Source: Aquatica leii
Lineage: Eukaryota > Arthropoda > Insecta > Coleoptera > Lampyridae
Reading direction: 5' to 3'
Assembly (NCBI GenBank): GCA_035610365.1
Contig: CM069432.1
Span: 167,770,035 to 167,834,034 of the forward strand
Length of the DNA: 64,000 bases
A program made the position numbers and the translations under genes. The notes under the pieces were generated by a model. It was not told the DNA's origin. It was given only the letters and a program-made list of their open reading frames with translations, and did no database searches. Positions 57,911 through 64,000 of this stretch are shown here, piece after piece; positions within the stretch are counted from its first letter, which is position 1, and every line of letters starts with the position of its first letter.

Positions 57911-58560
57911 CTTAAACTTTGTTTACATTATAAACAAATTTTGGCTTAGATCGCGTTGTAATGGAACACCCATAGTTTTTTGGCTTGGTCTCATTTCTTT
58001 TGTGTGAACCAAAACAAGAAATTAAATTTGTGCTTTGCCGTTTATAAACCCAAATAAACTGAAATTTTGCAAGATAGTGCAGCTTTGCTTGTTCACAGTG
58101 GTAAATTTCTGAAAAAAGCATTATTGCTTTATACCATTTGCAATAAGCGTGGCGGCTTTGTCATTACTAAAAAAAATGTGTTTGTCTCTTTTCAAAATTT
58201 TATTTATTTTTCTTATATTATCTATAAGATGTAATACTAGTAGCCAAAATTTATTGAGTTTAAGATAGTTTATCCGGTTTATGTAAAACGTTAATTTTTT
58301 ATTTTTACAACATCGCATATTAGTCCAAGATCGTGCAAATCTAATCAGCACTTTTGTTTCATCAATATTTAGTGTGTGTTTTTGGTTCCACAAGTGTTTC
58401 GTTACTGCTGATTTTGTTACTCTGCAGTGTTTGCAGTGAACTATATGTCTTTTACTCTAATTTCATATAATCATGTTGTCTGTTTTACATATGTAACTTG
58501 ATCTGACGAAACAAAAAATTTTGTAAATACCGGCATGTTTTAAGATAAATTGTTTAGAAA
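57911..58560 (-). pseudogene. Penelope-like element fragment: GIY-YIG and tail
   Basis: Minus strand from about 58535: KHAGIYKI, SSYICKT, then HCKHCRVTKSAVTKHLW, NQKHTLNIDETKVLIRF, INYLKLNKFWLLVLHLIDN. The order matches the domain at 16310-16720 with GIY and YIC in place of YIG. It is followed by the tail at 57911-58130 (TTRSKPK-type block). Much more diverged than the copies at 16-17.5 kb. Stops in the first third. Confidence 0.75.
58060..58098 (-). ncRNA. Hammerhead-like motif, tail type (decayed)
   Basis: CTGTGAACAAGCAAAGCTGC, then ACTATCTTGC and AAAATTTCAG. Recognisable only by alignment with 16205-16240. Confidence 0.3.
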
Positions 58561-58564
58561 AAAG

Positions 58565-59110
58565 CTAATTATTGATTGTTATGACTGTTTTAAAATTCCT
58601 GAACAAACTACTTTGTTTCGCTAGTATCTGCAAATGTGAATTTATTGTAGTTTTTATGTAAAATAAGTCGTGGTAAGACTAGATATGTAGTAAGAACAAA
58701 CGGACCTTGAAATTTTTTAAGCACTCTTAAATTTATTTGGCGCGCACTTCTAGTTATGCGTGGTTGCACTGTATGCTGATAAGTGCTTTATTATGGTTTT
58801 AACATTTACTTGAGTTTTTCTGTCTTTCCCCAGGACATACAAGTTCTTGATTGACGAAAATACACTTATTAGTCATTTATCATTAACTATAGTTAACATA
58901 TATGTTTCTATTATTTAGTTAGTGATAATAACAAATAGACTTAACCTAAATTTCTGTAACTGTCGATGTTGCCCCTTCTATAGTTTACTAGGGGTGAGAT
59001 CGAATCTTCACGACAAATATATTATTATTATTACTTTATACAACTAATAATGAATTGACGCTAAATCAATTTTTGTTTTCTTAATTACAGACGATCAAAA
59101 AAATAAAATA
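58565..59110. other. AT-rich spacer
   Basis: Nothing recognised. Confidence 0.45.
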
Positions 59111-59113
59111 TAA

Positions 59114-60604
59114 ATGGTATGTGTTTACAAAAGGAAGTCTGTGACGGTTACAAGTTATACAAAGGAGAATTTAAACATAGCAATGAATGACGTAAAACAA
59201 GGTGTAATGACACTTCATGGTGCCACCAGAAAATATAACATCTCTTAAAGCACCCTTCACGATCGTATAACTCGTAAGACAGAAGTTAAAAAGCAGTCTC
59301 CAGTTCGAAGCCGTGCTATACCGTTTTACCAAGAATTAATGTTAGCAGATGGTCTGACGACAATAGATTAGGAATTTCTTGCAATGAAGTAATACATATG
59401 GTATCTAAACTTGTTATAATAAACAATATCGAAACGTCCTTTAAGAATTAGACTGGTTTAATTAAAGTACCGCAAGCAGTCTAATATTATCGCAAGAAAA
59501 TGACCGATTCTATTGTAACTAGAGGATATTTCGATTTGCTAAAGAAATGTTGAATGATTTAGATCTATACGCACAAACGGCCCATATTTAGAACTTGTAT
59601 GAAACCAGTCTGTCCACTGATCCTTCGAAAACAAACGTTGTCGGAGGAAAAGGTACTGCCTGTTTACGTGTGACAAGTGGTCCAGGAAAAGAAAATGTGA
59701 CTATTTTATCAGCAGTCAATGCCATCGAAAACAAAACCCTACCTATCATTGTTTTTAAGGAACTGTTTGTTTGGGACCGATGGATGCCCAATTCGTATGA
59801 GAATCTTAATATAGTTTACGCAGCCAGTGCCAACGGTTGGATAGAAGCAGACACTTTTCTTAATTATTTACAGAAAACATTTCTGACTGCATTTGGTGAC
59901 AAGACGCCCACAGACTCAGCACGCATGTGAACCAAAAAGTAATTTAAGTAGCTAAAGATAACAACCTTACTATACTCAAACTACCAGTTTACACTTCAGA
60001 TCTTTTTCAGTCGTTGGATCTGGCTGTATTTAAAGTTTTTAAACAAAAATAGAATGCAAAACTGGTATTCAATCAGCGACAGAATAACGGCATTAAGCTT
60101 TAAAATAATTTCGGAAATGGTGCGTGATGTCTGGATATATCTAAATTCTGAAGTTATTCAAAATGGTTTTTGGAAAGCACGGATATACCCCTAAAATTCT
60201 AACCTTATTCTCCCAAAAAACTTTCTCCCTGATGCCTTTAAACGATAAATAGTCGTCAGAGGCTAAGGATGCAGACCTGGATATGCATAGATGCTGACCA
60301 AAATAGTGACGATATACCTGACGCAACACTAAGTTATGCTTTTGTTAAAGAAGTAAGGTTAATCGGCAAAATTTTATGCATGCAAGTAATGTATGTGTTC
60401 CAAGATTTTTTTGGAGACAGTTAACCAACATGCAAACGTATACCAAAGAACAAAACACGGGCTGCAGCTGCTGCAAAAGTTATCACGCATGAAGGAGCTA
60501 CTGAGAAAATTAATATAAAACCAGAAAGGACAGCGACTAAAGAGAACAATAAAAAACCAAACAAAGACATTGTGAAATTAAGCAGTTTAAATCGAAGGTT
60601 TTGA
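59114..60604 (+). pseudogene. pogo/Tigger (CENP-B-like) transposase pseudogene
   Basis: Starts MVCVYKRKSVTVTSYTKEN, LNIAMNDVKQGVMTLHGA, RKYNIS, stop, STLHDRITRKTEVKKQSP: a pipsqueak/CENP-B-type helix-turn-helix. Then broken sequence, YFDLLKKC, and from 59580 NLYETSLSTDPSKTNVV, GGKGTACLRVTSGPGKEN, VTILSAVNAIENKTLPIIVF, WDRWMPNSYENLNIVYAA, SANGWIEADTFLNYLQKTFL, TAFGDKTP. The usual LDET reads LYET (catalytic aspartate lost) and the YDGHxTH block with the second aspartate is deleted. The tail ends KPNKDIVKLSSLNRRF before TGA at 60602. The 111-codon frame at 59595-59930 is the best-preserved segment. Confidence 0.8.
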
Positions 60605-60737
60605 AATGAATAAAGCTGAAGACACAGGTGACTTTACTTTAAGACTAACTTTAAGAATAATTGTTTTATTGTAAGAGTTTAGATACAGTTTATTATTTTA
60701 CTGTTTAGTTAAGATACAAGAGTACATTTAAGTAGGT

Positions 60738-62021
60738 ACCCAGTAAACACGGATTGAAACTGTTACAGTCATAAAATTAAAACAATTGTTTCATTACGTT
60801 GTTTCGTGTTAGTTCCATTTTTATATCATTTACATGTAACTGACACTAAATAAATTGAAAGAGTTCCGATTTTTCACAATCAGTTTTAAACCGTTTCAGT
60901 ACTTGCAATTTTTATCCCATGATCAGCAACCGTCTAAAAACTGATTTATTAAAACCGAATATTTTTTAAATAACTAGAATTATTTAAAGATCGATTAAAT
61001 AAGATTGAATTATTTTCAAAACAGTGGAGTCGTTCTAGTAAAAACGAATACTTTGCGATTAGTCAGCATTAGTCGTTGCTATACTTTTGATTACTGTCGT
61101 CAACGCTTGCGCTGCAAATTGATATCTTTTCACTTGTTCGGTTGCAGTTTGATAAGTGATGCTGTGTGTACAATTACAAAATGGAACAATAAACGGTAAG
61201 TCGAAACATTTTATTATAATCCATAAATGTAATAGATATTATTACCATTTCTGTTCTTTATGTATAATGTTTTAATTTGTATAAAAAAAAATGTAAATTA
61301 ACACACATGGTTGCGTTAAGGTAGATTATTGCGTAAATCTGATGATACTTTAGGATTTATAATTACAGTTCAATTCTTCAAGTTTTCTATACGATTATGT
61401 ACAGCTGAAGGTATTCACAGTGTTTTTATAACTTTCTAGTTATTGCTATAGTGATATTTATATTAAGTTTGTGTTGATTTTGATTAAAAAAATGTAATTA
61501 ATTTTGTGTAACTCTATGATTATGTATGTATATAAATGAAATATTTATTTCTATGTTACAGATGCGGTTAAAAGTTGCTACCCAACTGATGCAGTTTTCG
61601 AGGCTTCCGTGAAAAGACCACATCCAGGAAAGTTGCAATATGTAAAAAACTCAATGTGATATTGTATTTAAAAATATTTATTGTGCAATAAAATTTGAAA
61701 CGTGCATTCGAAAATGTATTATTATATTATTGAAAGAATTGTTTTAGTTCATTATTGAAACAAAAAAATCATACATGTATCGATCATTTAGTATCAGTTC
61801 AAGAACGAAGCTTTTAAAACGTAAACCAAATGCAACATTTAGTTTGTAACAGATTTGAATTTAAAATACCGAAACTATACTGATTCAAATAAGTGAAACA
61901 GCGATGGACTTATAGCTACTTTATTGCAGTTAGGTTTCTTTTATGTTTGAAACAAGAGTGAATCATAAATTTTTTGTTTTGAAACTGTTACTAAACATTA
62001 TCAATTTTGTGTTTACTGGGT
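60738..62021. mobile_element. 1.28 kb element with ACCCAGTAAACAC inverted ends
   Basis: ACCCAGTAAACAC at 60738-60750 is exactly inverted at 62009-62021, each with an adjoining T or TA. GAAACTGTTAC follows the left end and precedes the right end as a direct repeat. It contains no transposase, so it would be non-autonomous. I do not assign a superfamily. Confidence 0.6.
61159..61659 (+). CDS. Possible small two-exon gene inside the TIR element
   Basis: ATG at 61159 opens MLCVQLQNGTIN, then the donor-like ACG/GTAAGT at 61195/61196. An intron of 366 bases ends in the acceptor TTCTATGTTACAG at 61561. Joining gives a codon GAT across the junction and continues AVKSCYPTDAVFEASVKRP, HPGKLQYVKNSM to a TGA at 61657, a 44-residue product. 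A poly(A) signal AATAAA lies at about 61687. The protein is not one I recognise, and the upstream frame has stops, so the start could be on another exon or the whole may be a captured gene fragment. Confidence 0.35.
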
Positions 62022-62024
62022 ATA

Positions 62025-64000
62025 TAAGAATATCTAAGAATAGGTTCGAATGGTAGTTTAATAAAAAATATGTTCACATAAAGTGTTAACAACTTGTCAA
62101 CATACTCCCGTTAGTTATTAAGTTTAAGAATGACCCTTTTTGCTGGATCAGTCGAGTCACAACTACAATGGCATTAAGTACTGCACAGTTCTAACATTAT
62201 TAAATAGTTTTAAATAGTGATGAAATAATTGTAATATCATAGTGTACATAATTAAGTAAATTAAGTAGTTAAGGGTTACGAGTGACTTAGTTAATTAACG
62301 TGAACTATTCGATTAATTAATAAAGAAATAGTTTACTACTTCTTTAATGTGCGATCAATCAGTACTGCACATAAAGTTATTTTAATGAGGTAGGGAACGT
62401 CCGGAATTCGAACTAACCCCGCAGCATACTAATCAGTATTCTTATGACGTTTAAAATATCATTTGGACTTAGCTCATTTGACTGGGAAAGTTTGGACAAT
62501 TATATCTTTATTACGTATTTTGTTATTTACTATAACATGTTGTATATATATAACTATGTTGTTCTAACAAAATAGAAGTTTAAAGAAGTACTTAGCGTAC
62601 AAAAAGTTGCCTATCATAGACACTGTGTCTTCTGCTACTCGTTTTTAATTTTAATCTCAATATAAAAGTAAAAGTAAAATTACAGAAATAATTGTAAAAA
62701 TTGTATATGATTTTTTTAGCACTTGACGAATCAACAGTTGTTAACTAACAAACAAAAGTTACATCAAGTTTTCATTAATTATACAAAATATACAAAACAG
62801 ACTGTCGTAATTATATTTAACTTAAATTGAAATTTTCTTAATTACGCGTGAGCTTTAAACTTTAACATGCGGTCCACCTCTATCTCTTCGTAGCGCGCGA
62901 GTCTCGCCTCCAAAAGTACATTCACGCATTTTGAAAAAGAATATAAAAACAGACGTTCAAACCGACAATAAATATTTTTTTTCAAGATCTGTTCCTGGTA
63001 GAATCTTTTCAAGATCCTCTAAAAAATTAAATATTTGTTTATAATTTCTTTTGTAAAAGCTAAATAATTCTAACACAAACAAAGTCATAAACTTAGCAAA
63101 AATACTTTCATTTCAGGTCATATAGACCTGAGTAGAACAGCAGGTTTAACAATACAAGATGAAAACAAGCATGTGTCATAGTTAATTCAATGCGTTTTTA
63201 GTTTTGTAATAAAAATGCAAGTAGTCAAAATAAATACATTATAATTTAGAATTTAGACTTTTAGTGAATAAAATCTTTATATGCAGCTTTTATTACTTTT
63301 AAGTCGGTGAGTTTTTATTGCAGAGTACCTAGCCACTCCTAATATATTTTATTATCAATAAAATAAACAATGGTGGCGTTAAAACATTCTAATTTATTTC
63401 TAAACTTATTTATTTGACTTTTTAATTATTAATTGTCATAATTTTTTAAAAGTCCCAATTTGACGAAGTCGCTATTGCAATGATCTTTACTATCCTTTTT
63501 TTTCAATGACTTGGTTGGTGGTTGATCAACTACATGAAATACTATCTCCAAGACTTCTGTAAAAAACTCTAAAATGTCACTATTTTACACATTTAAAAGA
63601 CGTGCTTTAAATACCGTTACTAAATTATTCTGTATAAATTGCAATCCGTTTAAATTAAATTATAACTTGTTTAAGTATAACTAAAAAAATATATAATTTT
63701 TTATGAGTATATTTTAAGTGTATACATTAATTCTAACAGTCTAAATAATCTCTACTAACTTCACGTTTCTCAGGTGTCTATTTTCTCTACAGTTAATACC
63801 TGTCTGCGAGCTTAATTTTAGTTATTGGTTAATTTGTTGATTGGGTTTTTTTTGCAGAATCCTTTAGTTTATAATTCATGAATTAATTATCATTAATTAA
63901 GCGACAAATAAGGTATGTTACATTTAACACTTGTAATTCAACATGAATTTACTTTAAAAATGCAAACATAGATGAATCAGTAACGAGATAAAAACATATA
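62025..64000. other. AT-rich spacer to window end
   Basis: Only a short CpG-rich patch at 62868-62925 (TCGTAGCGCGCGAGTCTCGC) stands out. No gene recognised. Confidence 0.45.

Noticed and set aside
1-64000. tRNA, rRNA or bacterial regulatory elements
   Set aside because: No cloverleaf-like or rRNA-like stretch was recognised by eye, and the overall character is eukaryotic; a tRNAscan or Infernal run would be needed to exclude small RNA genes.

Overview
This window reads as very AT-rich eukaryotic DNA, most likely from an arthropod and probably an insect. That is an inference from its load of decayed animal-type transposons (Penelope-like, hAT, piggyBac, Tc1-like, pogo/Tigger, tyrosine recombinase and DDE_3), its intron-like splice signals, its long spacers and the absence of dense operons. 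I see no intact host gene with confidence. Almost every coding trace is a broken transposable-element gene, and the rest is repeat or unrecognised AT-rich sequence.

1-13.5 kb: one 5.6 kb unit occurs three times. A partial copy lies in reverse orientation (1-2275), head to head with copy A (2276-7826), and copy B (7827-13512) follows in tandem. Each unit carries the 3' tail of a Penelope-like element (PLE), a nested 470 bp inverted repeat holding two opposed hammerhead-ribozyme-like motifs, several stem-loops with GAGATCC/GGATCTC arms, and an (AT)n tract at its end.

13.5-25 kb: (AT)n-anchored modules with GCCTCC/CCTCNG words, a tyrosine-recombinase fossil, and a PLE with recognisable RT (YVDD) and GIY-YIG domains meeting a second PLE fragment head to head near 17.08 kb. 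A foldback element at 19.9-20.2 kb is related to a tandem array at 54.7-55.6 kb. 26.0-28.5 kb: about 4.8 copies of a 525 bp satellite abutting a BED-finger hAT fossil. 28.5-40 kb: two more hAT fossils, a Tc1-like element, a foldback element with opposed hammerhead-like motifs, and a low-copy repeat family whose lysine-rich reading frame is conserved between two copies.

40-52 kb: more (AT)n modules, a two-zinc-finger gene remnant (43.3-44.6 kb, the longest open frame), then closely packed piggyBac, pogo-MITE, DDE_3 and tyrosine-recombinase remnants (45.6-48.9 kb) and a long, well-preserved palindrome at 51.6-52.0 kb. 52-64 kb: a DDE_3 remnant, the tandem hammerhead-like array, a third PLE fragment, a pogo/Tigger pseudogene (59.1-60.6 kb) and a 1.28 kb element with ACCCAGTAAACAC inverted ends that holds a possible small two-exon gene.

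The recurring theme is short self-complementary sequence carrying a CUGANGA ... GAAAC core. At least five sequence families of it appear in 64 kb, one of them directly attached to PLE coding sequence. Whether any is catalytic cannot be judged from reading alone.
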